Shown piece after piece: positions 9,753 to 17,886 of a stretch of 23,034 nt of DNA (positions are counted from its first letter, which is position 1; each line of letters starts with the position of its first letter). The notes below the pieces were generated by a model. That model saw nothing but the letters and a program-made list of their open reading frames with translations. It did not search any database and had not been told where the DNA came from. A program made the position numbers and the translations under genes. The stretch is from Symsagittifera roscoffensis. Its lineage: Eukaryota > Xenacoelomorpha > Acoela > Convolutidae. The stretch is from positions 5,001 through 28,034 of the forward strand of contig NW_026970761.1 in the NCBI RefSeq assembly GCF_963678635.1, in the 5' to 3' direction.

Positions 9753-10674
9753 GTGGAAGTGGAGATCAGAGACTGCCATGATGTTGTGCGGAGCTACACT
9801 TTTCAAAATGTGAGGTTTGTGCCGAGCTACAGAGTGAACTTGATTACTGTGAGCACAGCTGTGGCTAGAGCCTCAAGCTTGATTTTCGCCGCAGATGCGT
9901 CACATCGACTGGCACCAGATGGGAGGCAGCCAACTGTGAAACAGCGCGGCAAGCTTTTCTTCCTTGAATGCAAATTTAAGAGAAACCCGATGACTCTAGT
10001 GACAAAAACAAGGAGCGATACCAGTGATGCAATGTTGTCGCACCGAAGACTGGGGCAACTCAATCAGCAGGATCTTTCATCGCTTGTCAATGTGGGCGAG
10101 CTAGAGCTCTGCGAAGTCTGTACAGCTTCTGAGATGCAAAAAGTAGCAGTGCCCAAGAAGACTGACAGCAGAGCATCGGCAGTGGGGCAACGGGTCTTCA
10201 GTGACTTTCAGGGACCATCTGAAGTACCGAGTATGTATGGTACACTCTGTACCTTGCTTCATGACGACATCAGTCGGCTGGCTGTGGTCAAATACGTGGT
10301 GAAGAAGAGTGATGCTCTACTGAAGTTCCTGAAGGAGTTTGTGGCTGAGTATGGGGCAGGGAAGTGCCTGCGAACTGACAATGGAGGTGAGCTTTCGTCA
10401 AATTCAGAGATTCTGTAGAGAATTTCAAGTGAAGCAAGAACTCACTGTGCCCAATACTCCACAACAGAATGGTGTAGCAGAGATGACTCGATTTCTGCTG
10501 GCCGAAGAACAGCTACCGAATATGTTCTGGGTGCGAGTAATGTCGACAGCTGTGAGGGTTCGCAACTTGTGTCCCACATCCAGCAACGAGAAGCGCCTTT
10601 CGCCGACAGAGATGCACTATCGGAAACCATCAAAAGTGAGCTATTTGTGTGTGTTCGGTTGTCTGGGGTACTAA
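9753..10674 (+). pseudogene. pol: copia protease end and integrase core (frameshifted)
   Basis: The first part (VRFVPSYRVNLITVS) is the end of the protease domain. The integrase zinc domain follows as LSHRRLGQLN with CEVC; the second histidine of the HHCC set is glutamine (residue 102 of this frame). The catalytic triad is present: Asp 151 in VFSDFQGP (10203-10205), Asp 209 in RTDNGGE (10377-10379) and Glu in QQNGVAE (10480-10482). The frame must change near 10390, between the second Asp and the Glu; the latter is in frame +1 to TAA 10672-10674. After the catalytic Glu the text runs straight to MTRFLLAEEQLPNMFW, about eight residues shorter than relatives. Integrase inserts the cDNA and makes the 5-bp target duplications seen here. 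Confidence 0.9.
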
Positions 10675-11025
10675 CTGGATCGAGGCAACAGACGGAATTT
10701 GGATCCAAAGGGCGAGAAAAACAAGTTCAACTGCTCTGACGAGGAGAACAAAGCCTACCTCTTGATGGATTTAGAGCCAAGACGAGTAAGAAGCGTGACA
10801 TTCAACAAGAACATCATTCCAGATGACTTCGTGATTGACAGTGAGCCATCACAAACTTTGGAGCTATCAATTGAGGGGTGCATTGATATTGAAGAACCCA
10901 CCAATTGGATATGGACTGGCCTATACCCATGCTTCAGTGACTGGAATTCAAGAGTTAAGGGGCTATTCAGAAGTTTAGTGTCTGGACCTCAAAAGGAGCA
11001 GTGGCAGGCAGCTATGGCTTCATAG
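10675..11025 (+). pseudogene. pol: copia integrase C-terminus and linker (in-frame stops at both ends)
   Basis: This continues the same frame as the integrase end after TAA 10672-10674. LDPKGEKNKF, DEENKAYLLMD and VTFNKNIIPDDF match the conserved copia integrase C-terminal block (the LDPK...KAY.L.D...R.V......F.E pattern). The tail WQAAMAS ends at TAG 11023-11025. The bases after that stop still read SLESMGTWSLVDRP in the same frame, the usual text leading into reverse transcriptase, so the TAG is a point mutation inside the old polyprotein. Confidence 0.85.
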
Positions 11026-11633
11026 GTGAGGTCTCTAGAATCCATGGGAACATGGTCACTTGTTGATAGACCACAATCTCGGCACAAGTTGATCTTGTAT
11101 TTCATCAGATGGATGTTAAGTCAGCCTTCCTCGACTCTCCTCTAGCAGAGACAGTGTACATGGAGCAGCCAAAGGGGTTCAGCAGCGGTGACAACAAAGT
11201 GTGCTTGCTACAACGAAGTCTCTTTGGGCTGCGGCAGATAGCAAGAGACTGGTATCAGACGGTGAGCACTTTCCTACTTGATGAGCGGTTCACTAGAAGC
11301 AGCAACGACTTCTCTTGGTGCAATGATTTATGTGCTGGTTTGGGTAGATGACATCATTATTGGGTGCAGATGTCAAGACGAAGTTGACAAGCCGAGGAAC
11401 TGTTTCTCCGAACGAGTCAAGATTGATGACAGTGGCGCATTGTCCGGGTTCCTGGGAATACAGGTCAAGCAGTCACCTGGGACGGTAAGAGTAAACCAAT
11501 CTCGTTACAATGACGACTGTTTGGAGCGTTTTGGACTTGCTGGATGCAAACCATTGGCACACCAGCGGACATCAGCGCACAACTGTCGACGAAACCTGCC
11601 CTGAAACTGGGTCAGCAGAGGCAGTATCCATAA
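11026..11633 (+). pseudogene. pol: copia reverse transcriptase (fingers deleted, frameshifted)
   Basis: Reverse transcriptase copied the element RNA to cDNA. The palm survives: MDVKSAFLDSPL (first catalytic Asp at 11112-11114), VYMEQPKGF, SLFGLRQIARDWY and the catalytic box VLVWVDDIIIG (two Asp at 11347-11352), followed by FLGIQV. The N-terminal fingers, which in relatives separate the TW.LV..P text from the MDVK motif by some 70-80 residues including the KARLVA block, are missing between about 11070 and 11100. Frames change near 11090, 11320 and 11560; the last short frame (TPADISAQLSTKPALKLG) ends at TAA 11631-11633. Confidence 0.88.
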
Positions 11634-12310
11634 AGATTGAGGACTAGAGAGGCATTGTGGGCTCGTTATTGTACATAGCTAAGCAAACAAGGCCTGATAG
11701 CCTAGCTACTGTGACGCAACCCTCTCGTTTCCTGGAGAATCTGAGAAGAGTGCACTGGGTGGCTGCAAAGCGGGTTCCTCGTTACCTGAAGGGTAGCAAA
11801 GATCTTGAGCTGTGCTACACTAAGGAAGCTGGTGGTGTGAAGCACTATGGATCAGCAGATGCTGATTGGGCTGGATATTTGGATGACAAAAGTCAACTAC
11901 AGCTTTCATTTGCAGAAGACAGGGGCAGCTGGAGCACCAAGAGGCAACCAACTGCACCCATATCTACCTGTGAGGCTGAGTAACTAAGCAATGGCAGCAG
12001 CGGTTCAAGAGGCTCTGTATCTGCGATCACTTTTCGATGAGATGGGCGTAGTTATTGACGGACCAACTGTCAGTGCTGTATCAAGATGTGCAAGAATCTT
12101 GTGATGCAGAAGAGAACGAAACACATCGATGTGAAAAACCACTTTGTTGGAGAACGAGTGGAACATGAGACAGTTGAACTCCAATATTGCCCTACTGAGT
12201 TCATGGTAGCTGACTTGTTGACAAAAGCTCTGAACAAGGCTAAGGTGGAACAGCATCGTCGAACCTTGATGGGTTGCAGCCTGACATTGGACAAAGCCAA
12301 TTCAAACTGA
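11634..12310 (+). pseudogene. pol: copia RNase H (frameshifted), end of pol
   Basis: RNase H degrades the RNA strand during reverse transcription. VGSLLYIAKQTRPD opens the connection region, with TAG 11645-11647 just before it. RYLKGSKDLELCY, then SADADWAG (first catalytic Asp, 11858-11860) and STCEAE (Glu) follow, then after a frame change near 11985 AMAAAVQEALYLRSLFDEMG, and after another near 12085 RTKHIDVKNHF and VADLLTKAL. The final frame ends naturally at TGA 12308-12310, overlapping the polypurine tract, a normal place for the polyprotein to end. The stretch after DDKS lacks a clean TSGY block and may hold a compensating pair of indels. Confidence 0.88.
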
Positions 12311-12317
12311 GTGGGGG
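12309..12317 (+). promoter_or_regulatory. Polypurine tract
   Basis: GAGTGGGGG lies directly against the first base of the 3' LTR (TGTTGAGG). This is where plus-strand cDNA synthesis is primed in LTR retroelements. It overlaps the pol stop codon. Confidence 0.85.
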
Positions 12318-12603
12318 TGTTGAGGTAAGACCATCTCAAGGTCAGACAGATTATTTGAATCCTAGTCAAAACTGATTGAACTCAGACAAGATCAACTAGT
12401 GATCTCAAACTAATTAATTAGTCAGAAATTGAATAACTGGTACTTTTGTGATGCTTATATTGTCATGCCATTTATATTCACATCTTTCAATGCATTCTTC
12501 AACAATCACTACCTCTTCTCAATCCTCAGTTCAAACCTCAGATTCTATCTCAGTCCCTAACCCCAGCTCTTAATCCTAGTAAATCTAACTCTGAATCTTA
12601 ACA
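12318..12603 (+). repeat. 3' LTR (286 bp)
   Basis: It starts TGTTGAGGTAAG and ends TGAATCTTAACA, and pairs with 8430-8687. It is longer than the 5' copy by about 28 bp, mainly the block with TTCTCAATCCTCAG between CTACCTC and ATCTCAGTC. LTRs are identical at insertion, so a by-eye mismatch of about 12% marks an old insertion. Confidence 0.93.
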
Positions 12604-12608
12604 ATCAG
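12604..12608. repeat. Target-site duplication, right (ATCAG)
   Basis: This is a perfect copy of 8425-8429. The next bases, AAGCACTTCAAG, complete the interrupted satellite monomer. Confidence 0.93.
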
Positions 12609-13680
12609 AAGCACTTCAAGATCTAAAACTAGCAGCATTCCAAAATTAAAGCTTCCAAAAAAAGACGCTGAATCGTAAACCTTGGAACCAAATCAGATGA
12701 ACTTCCATGATTCAAAACGAGTAGTATTTAAAAATTTGATATTAAAAAACGTGTAACCCTGAATTTTGACACCAAAACAGAAGCTCTTCAAAGATTCCAA
12801 GTAAGCAGCTTTTAAGAACTAATAAAGTCAAGAAAAAAGATGAATCTTACAATCTGACATAAAATCAGAAAGCTTTCAAAGATTTAAAAACGAGAAGCTT
12901 CTGATAACTTTTTTTTGAAAAAAAAAGGCGATGAAACAAAAAAATCCTTCACTAAATCAGAAGCACTTCAGAGATTCAAAACGAGCAGCTTTTGAAAATT
13001 ACTGTTGCCGCGAAAAACTCTGAGTCCTAAACCTTGAAACCAAATCAGATCAACTTTAATGATTCAAAACGGGCAGCATTTAAAGGTGATGTTTTCAAAA
13101 AAAATTGCGTAGAAAGCAGCTTTTAAAAATCAATTGTTTCTTGCAAAAAGGTGAATCCTAAGCCATGACAATAAATCAAAAGCGCTTCACAGATTCACAA
13201 TGTGCAGCTCAAAAACTGATGTTTTAAAGAAAGTGGCAATTGAATACCGAGATTTTCTTGAAAGATGTCCAATCCTAAAATCTGAAATCAAATCAAAAGC
13301 ACTTCAAAAATTCATAATGAGCAGCATTTAAAATCTCTTGTTTTTGAAAAAAAAAAAACGCTAAACCCTGAATATTGATAACAAAAATTGACACCAAATC
13401 AGATGATTTCACAGAAACGAAATGAGCAGTATTTAAAAACTAACACTTTCAAATATTACGCTATATCCTAAAATCTGACATCAATTTGGAAGCACTTTAA
13501 AGATTCATAATGAGAGGCATTTAATAGCCGTTGCTTTTTAACAAACGCTGAATCCTAAAATCATAAACCAAATCAGAAGCTCTTTAAAATTTCAAAGGGT
13601 TCAAGCAAGACGCTAACCCTAAAGTTTGGCACCAAATCAGATACAATTCAAGGATTCAATAAGAGCAGCCTTTAAAAGAT
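12609..13680. repeat. Diverged satellite monomers, paralogous to 21117-22450
   Basis: These are about 12 monomers of the 86-bp family, head to tail on the plus strand. With 8236-8429 joined on the left, the monomer order follows that of 20925-22450: ATCTAAAACTAGCAGCATTCC, then CGATGAAACA after an A-run, then CCATGACA, then TGTGCAGCTCAAAAACTGATG, then GATGATTTCA before AAACGAAATGAGCAG, then CCAAAGGGTTCAAG. Relative to that paralogue, about 235 bp (around 21777-22015) are missing here and one monomer near 13265-13360 is extra, as expected from unequal exchange in whole-monomer steps. Confidence 0.85.
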
Positions 13681-14680
13681 ATAGTTATCAAAAATGTAGT
13701 CTAAACCCTACTTTTGACACAAAATCAGAAGCACATCAACGATTCAAATAAACAGCACTTAAGAATAAAGTTTTCAAAAAAGTGTAACCCTTAATATTGA
13801 AACCAAAACAGAAACAGAATTATTATTTTCAAAAAGAAACGATGAACTCTAATTTATTACAATAAATCACAAGCTTTTACAATGTTCAAAATGAGAAACA
13901 ATTGAAACATAATGTTTTCATGAAAGTTGCTGAGCCCTAAAATCTAATACCAAATTAGGAGCAATTCAAAGACTCGAAAAAAGGAGCATACAAAAATAAT
14001 TGTTTTCGAAAAAAAATATGTGAGGGAATTTGACAGCGAATCAAAATCACTTCAATTTTCACTGAATCCTCAAATTTGACACTGAATCAGAAGTACCTCA
14101 AAAATTCAATTTGAACAACATTAAAAATTATTGTTTTGAAAAAGACGCAAAACCCTACAGCTTGATAGCACATCAGAAGAATTTCAAAGATTCGTTTATA
14201 TAGCTTTAAAAACTTATGTTTTCAAAAAATACGCGAAACCCTAAAATTTGACACCAAATGAAAAGCATTTCAAAAAGTCAAAAGGAGCAGCGTTTAAAAA
14301 CAAAAAATAGTAAGAAAGACTTTGCACCTAAATTGAACACACAATCAGAAACATTTCGGAGATTCAAATTCTAATTTTTAAAAACTAATATTTTGAACAA
14401 AAACGCTGAGCTAAAATAGGAAACTAAAATAGAAGCACTTCAGAGATCCAAAATGAGCAGCTTAAACTAATTTTTTTCAAGAAAGATGCCAAAACCCAAA
14501 ACTTGACACCAATCAGAAGCACTTCGAACATTCAAAATGTGCATCTCAAAAACAATTTTTTTCCAGAAAGACCCAAAACCCAAAAAAATTACACCATATC
14601 AGATGCACTTCTATGTCAAAAGCACTTCAAAGATTGAAAATGAGCAGCTTTTGAAAAACGATGTTTTTTTTGTAAAAGAT
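13681..14680. repeat. Old, strongly diverged satellite monomers
   Basis: Monomer landmarks recur about every 80-90 bp (ACAAAATCAGAAGCACATC near 13719, ACACCAAATGAAAAGC near 14250, ACACCAATCAGAAGC near 14506), but sequence identity between neighbours is low and indels are common. I see no higher-order period in this stretch and no gene. Confidence 0.8.
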
Positions 14681-15560
14681 GCTGAATCTTAAAATCTGAA
14701 ATCAAATAAAAAGCACTTCAAAAACCATAATGAGTAGCGTTTAAAATCTACTGTTTTTGAAAAAATGCTAAACACTAACATTATATGCCAAGACAGAAGT
14801 TCAAAATGCGCAGCCCAAAAACTAATGTTTTCAAGGGATATTTCTGAAGCCCAAAAAATTGAGGGCAATTCTGATGCAATTCAAAGACTCAAAACGAGCA
14901 GCATTGAATTTTTTTTTTTGAAAAAAGACGCTGAACCCTATAACTTTATACCATGCCAGAAGCACTTCAACGACTCAAAATGAGCAGCATTTGAAATCTA
15001 ACGTCTCCCTAAATGATGTTGAATCCTAAAACCTGACATTAAAATAGAAGCACTTCGAAGATTCATAATGAGCATTATTAAAAAACTAATGTTTTTAAAA
15101 AAAAAACCGCTGAAACCTAACATAATACGCCAAATCAGAACTTTTCAAAAGTTTAAAAAGCTCAGCTCAAAAACTCTAATGTTTGATATTAATTCTGATG
15201 CAATTCAAAGACTCAAAATGAGCAGCATTTAAATTTTTTTTTTCAAAAAGGACGCTGAACCCTAAAATTTAATACCATGTCAGAAGCACTTCAACGATTC
15301 AAAATGGGCTCATTTGAAAACCAATCTTTTCATAAAACATGTTGATTCCTAAAATTTGACATCAAATCAGAAGCACTCCGAAAATGTATAATCAGCAGCA
15401 TTAAAAATTTTTGTTTACAAAAAACAACGCGGAATCCTAAATTCATGAGCCAAATCAGAAGCTTTTCAAAAATTGAAATTGAGCAGCTCATAAACTATTT
15501 TTTTAAGAAATAATTTTAAACCCTCAAATTTGACACCAAATCAGATGCAGTCCATAAACT
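14681..15560. repeat. Diverged 4-mer higher-order repeat, about 325 bp
   Basis: The string CTGATGCAATTCAAAGACTC occurs at 14871 and 15195, 324 bp apart. The following AAAA(C/T)GAGCAGCATT, T-run, GACGCTGAACCCTA, ATACCATG and CAGAAGCACTTCAACGA are shared in order. A third, partial and weaker copy starts near 15335 (ATCAAATCAGAAGCACTCC). The unit is four monomers. Copies differ far more than those of the 2.4-kb array, so this amplification is older. Confidence 0.75.
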
Positions 15561-15800
15561 CAATATGAGCATCGTTTAAAAACTAATGTTTTCAAAAAAG
15601 ACGCGTACCCCTAAAAATTGACACCAAACCAGAATCATTTCAAAGGTTGAAAATGTGCAGCTCAAAAACTAATGTGTCCGAAAGAAAAATCGCTGAAGCC
15701 TAAAATGTTACATCAAATCAAAAGCATTTCAAAGGTTCAAAATGAGCAAGTTTTGAAAGCTAACGTTTTCATGAAAGCCCTACAATCCGATACCAAATTC
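15561..15800. repeat. Diverged monomers ending at a mobile-element-like segment
   Basis: Two to three monomers (ACACCAAACCAGAATC at 15621, ACATCAAATCAAAAGC at 15708, ATACCAAATTC at 15790) are recognisable. The satellite pattern then stops within a monomer near 15800. Confidence 0.75.
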
Positions 15801-15872
15801 CAGAGTTGACCAAAAATGCTTATCATACATTTATCATAAATCCGAAATTTTTTTTTCATACAATTCCATACA

Positions 15873-15902
15873 ATTTCATACGTACAGAAATTTGTATGAA
15901 AT
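15873..15902. other. Inverted repeat, 9-bp arms
   Basis: ATTTCATAC at 15873-15881 pairs with GTATGAAAT at 15894-15902 across a 12-base loop. An alternative pairing uses TTTCATACAA at 15854-15863 with TTGTATGAAA at 15892-15901. Part of the putative transposon end. Confidence 0.7.
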
Positions 15903-16039
15903 CTCTATAATGAATGTTTTTCCATAAATGGAAATTGTACACTAGGTGTTTTTTTCCATAAACCAAAAAGTTATTTTTTGTTTCTAAATTGATTTCCTGA
16001 AAAATTTTAGGTTGTGTTTGCTACCGAACACAATTGACA

Positions 16040-16080
16040 AAGACCATGATTACTCAAAGCACCAAAAGTTGCATGGTCTT
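16040..16080. other. Inverted repeat, 9-bp arms
   Basis: AAGACCATG at 16040-16048 pairs with CATGGTCTT at 16072-16080 across a 23-base loop. It lies inside the putative transposon; no promoter or RNA gene could be tied to it. Confidence 0.6.
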
Positions 16081-16440
16081 ACATTTACAATGCAAAAGAA
16101 ACGACCTGAATTGTCTTCCAGCTGTCTTTCACAATTGATATAGACAAAGTAACAAGTTTTAAATTTTGGCTAATTTTTCATTGATGACTATTTTAAATTT
16201 TAGAGTTTTCAAATTATCAGACATTGATCAAGGCATACATGAACACGCCATACTAAAGAAATAGGATCCATCAGCGTTTTTGAAAAAAGAAATTTAAATG
16301 AAAAGAAAAAAGCCAGTATTATTGTATACAGGACTAAATATTTTTGGGGCATTTTTTTGGAACAATTTTTGTATCGCCATCAAAAAGGCCAGTCATGCAA
16401 TTACAATATATGGAAATTGTATGGTAAGCATACTTTTCAT

Positions 16441-17144
16441 TAAAAAAATTTTAAATCAGTTTTTTTTATCACCAATCTGTTCAACTGTTCAGAAGAAACG
16501 ACATCAGAAGAAATTGAAAGACGCTGAACATTGAGGTTTGACACCAAAACAGAAACTTTTTTAACAGAAACTAGTTTTAAATACTGCTCAAAATAATCAA
16601 GTTGAGCAGTATTTGAAACTAATAATCTCGGAGAAAACATCCAGCCGTAAGTTCTGCCACCAAAACAAAAATAACGACCTCAAAACAGAGAAATCTCGCA
16701 AAGTTATATATTCCAGAGCTTTTCGATTAAAGACGTTACCCCAAAAATCACAGATTTTCCAGAATTATCAAGAGCCCGAAAAATATCATTTTATCTGAAA
16801 TTGGCATACCATTGTAAACCTTTTGCCAGACCGAAACTCAGGGTGTTCGAGATCTCCGATGAGTTTTAAATCGAGGAACTATAATCAAAAAGTCAGGTTA
16901 ATTTTTCACAAAGACACTTGTGCATCTTTTTGCTAAGTTGTTAGGCATTTATTTTTTTTACCGATTGGTTTTGGTGCAAATTACTATTGAGTTTTTTTAG
17001 CTTTCTTACACAATTGCAGCTGTAGTTACGGTAACTTTTCTTACTTCAACTTCATTATTTTATCTGAAAAACAGCCTTCATAGTAACGGGGCCTTCAAAA
17101 ATGCACCTAATGAAACTCATCGATACAAACTTGGATCCACGATA
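16441..17144. other. Mostly unique AT-rich sequence with satellite relics
   Basis: Satellite fragments are visible only around 16512-16660 (GACGCTGAACATTG, GACACCAAAACAGAAAC, GAGCAGTATTTGAAAC). From about 16680 to 17144 there are no monomer landmarks, no coding frame with recognisable motifs and no RNA gene that I can see. Regular satellite returns at about 17145 with GAAGCTGAATC. It may be older host sequence between two satellite blocks, or further decayed transposon. Confidence 0.65.
16579..16614. repeat. Inverted satellite junction (13-bp hairpin)
   Basis: AAATACTGCTCAA at 16579-16591 and TTGAGCAGTATTT at 16602-16614 are perfect reverse complements with a 10-base loop. Both arms are the monomer core GAGCAGCATTT in its GAGCAGTATTT variant. 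The left arm, extended leftward to about 16571 (CTAGTTTTAA), reads as a monomer on the minus strand, and the right arm as a monomer on the plus strand. This is the only clear orientation switch I found in the window. Confidence 0.8.
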
Positions 17145-17886
17145 TGAAGCTGAATCTTACTATCTGACATAAAACTAGAAGCTTTTCAAAGATTCAAAAT
17201 GAGAAGCTTCTGATGATAATTTTTGAAAAAAAAAAGATGAAACAAAAAAAATCTTCCACCATATCAGAAGCACAAATTGAGCGATATATGAAAAATATCG
17301 TTTCCCAGAAAGACGCTGAATCCTGATTCTTGAAACCAAATCAGGTGACTTTCAATGATTCAAAATGAGCAGCATTTAAGAATAATGTTTTCAAAAAAAT
17401 ATTTCGTAACCCTGAACTTTGACACCAGAACAGAAGCACATCAAAGATTGCATGTGAGCAGCCCTTAATATTGTCCCGGAAGAAGCTGAATCCTAAATTC
17501 TGACATAAAACCAAAAGTCTTTTAAATATTCAAAATGAGAAGCTTCTGATTAGTAATTTTTGAAAAAAAAGATGATTAAACAAAGAAATCTTAAACCATA
17601 TCAGAAGCATTTCAAAGATTCAAAACGAGCAATATATGAAAACTATTGTTCCGAGAAAAAACGCTGAATCCTGAACGTCGAAAACAATTCAGATTAATTT
17701 CAATGATTCGAAACGAGCAGCTTTTGAAAACTAATGATTTCAAAAAAAAGTTGCGTAACACTGAACTTTGACACCAAAACAGAAGCACATCGAAGATTGC
17801 AAGTGAGCAGCTACTAATATTGTCACGAGAGAAGCTGAATTCTAAATTCTGACATAAAACCAAAAGCCTTTTAAAAATTCAAAATG
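17145..17886. repeat. 4-mer higher-order repeat, about 340 bp, two copies plus start of the next block
   Basis: The palindrome AGAAGCTTCT marks the start of each unit at 17202, 17538 and 17887. The shared order is: A-run with GATGA, ACCATATCAGAAGC, GCGATATATG or GCAATATATG, then GAAACCAAATCAG or AACAATTCAGATTAATTTC, then GACACCAAAACAGAAGCACATC, then GACATAAAACCAAAAG. Four monomer types thus alternate in fixed order. The first copy is slightly shortened near 17272. Confidence 0.85.

Larger units (their letters stand above)
8430..12603 (+). mobile_element. Ty1/copia-type LTR retrotransposon, degenerate, 4174 bp
   Basis: The element is bounded by two related LTRs (TGTTGA... to ...TTAACA) and perfect 5-bp target duplications. 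It has a primer site directly after the 5' LTR and a purine tract directly before the 3' LTR. Internal domains run gag, nucleocapsid zinc knuckles, protease, integrase, reverse transcriptase, RNase H; integrase ahead of reverse transcriptase is diagnostic for Ty1/copia against Ty3/gypsy. Its base composition is visibly more balanced than the AT-rich satellite. Many frame changes, stops and internal deletions show it can no longer encode its own proteins. At about 4.2 kb it is shorter than typical full copia elements of about 5 kb, consistent with the deletions. Confidence 0.95.
15812..16440. mobile_element. Putative non-autonomous DNA transposon or MITE with imperfect terminal inverted repeats
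   Basis: The left end (15812-15840: AAAAATGCTTATCATACATT onward) and the reverse complement of the right end (16409-16440: AAAAGTATGCTTACCATACA onward) share ATGCTTA-CATACA-TT-CATA with a few mismatches and a 2-base indel. A second inverted pair lies inside: CCATACAATTTCATA at 15866-15880 against TATGGAAATTGTATGG at 16409-16424. The interior is AT-rich, unlike the satellite, with further hairpins at 15873-15902 and 16040-16080. No convincing coding frame is present: the 78-codon frame from 16298 has no recognisable motif and runs past the right end. No target duplication was found, so the exact ends are uncertain. It could also be unique sequence that happens to be rich in inverted repeats. 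Confidence 0.5.

Noticed and set aside
11278-11400. Ty3/gypsy or LINE origin of the reverse transcriptase
   Set aside because: Integrase precedes reverse transcriptase, LTRs and 5-bp target duplications are present, and the motifs (MDVKSAFL, RTKHIDV, ADLLTKAL) are of the copia type.
9296-12369. Other minus-strand frames of 78-99 codons across the copia element
   Set aside because: All overlap recognisable plus-strand gag-pol domains in antisense and show no motifs of their own.
8430-12603. Programmed frameshifting between gag and pol
   Set aside because: There are about eight frame changes and several stops at non-equivalent places, with no slippery site common to them; random decay explains them better.
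16298-16534. 78-codon frame starting at ATG in the putative transposon
   Set aside because: It has no recognisable domain, low-complexity AT-driven composition, and crosses the element end into satellite.
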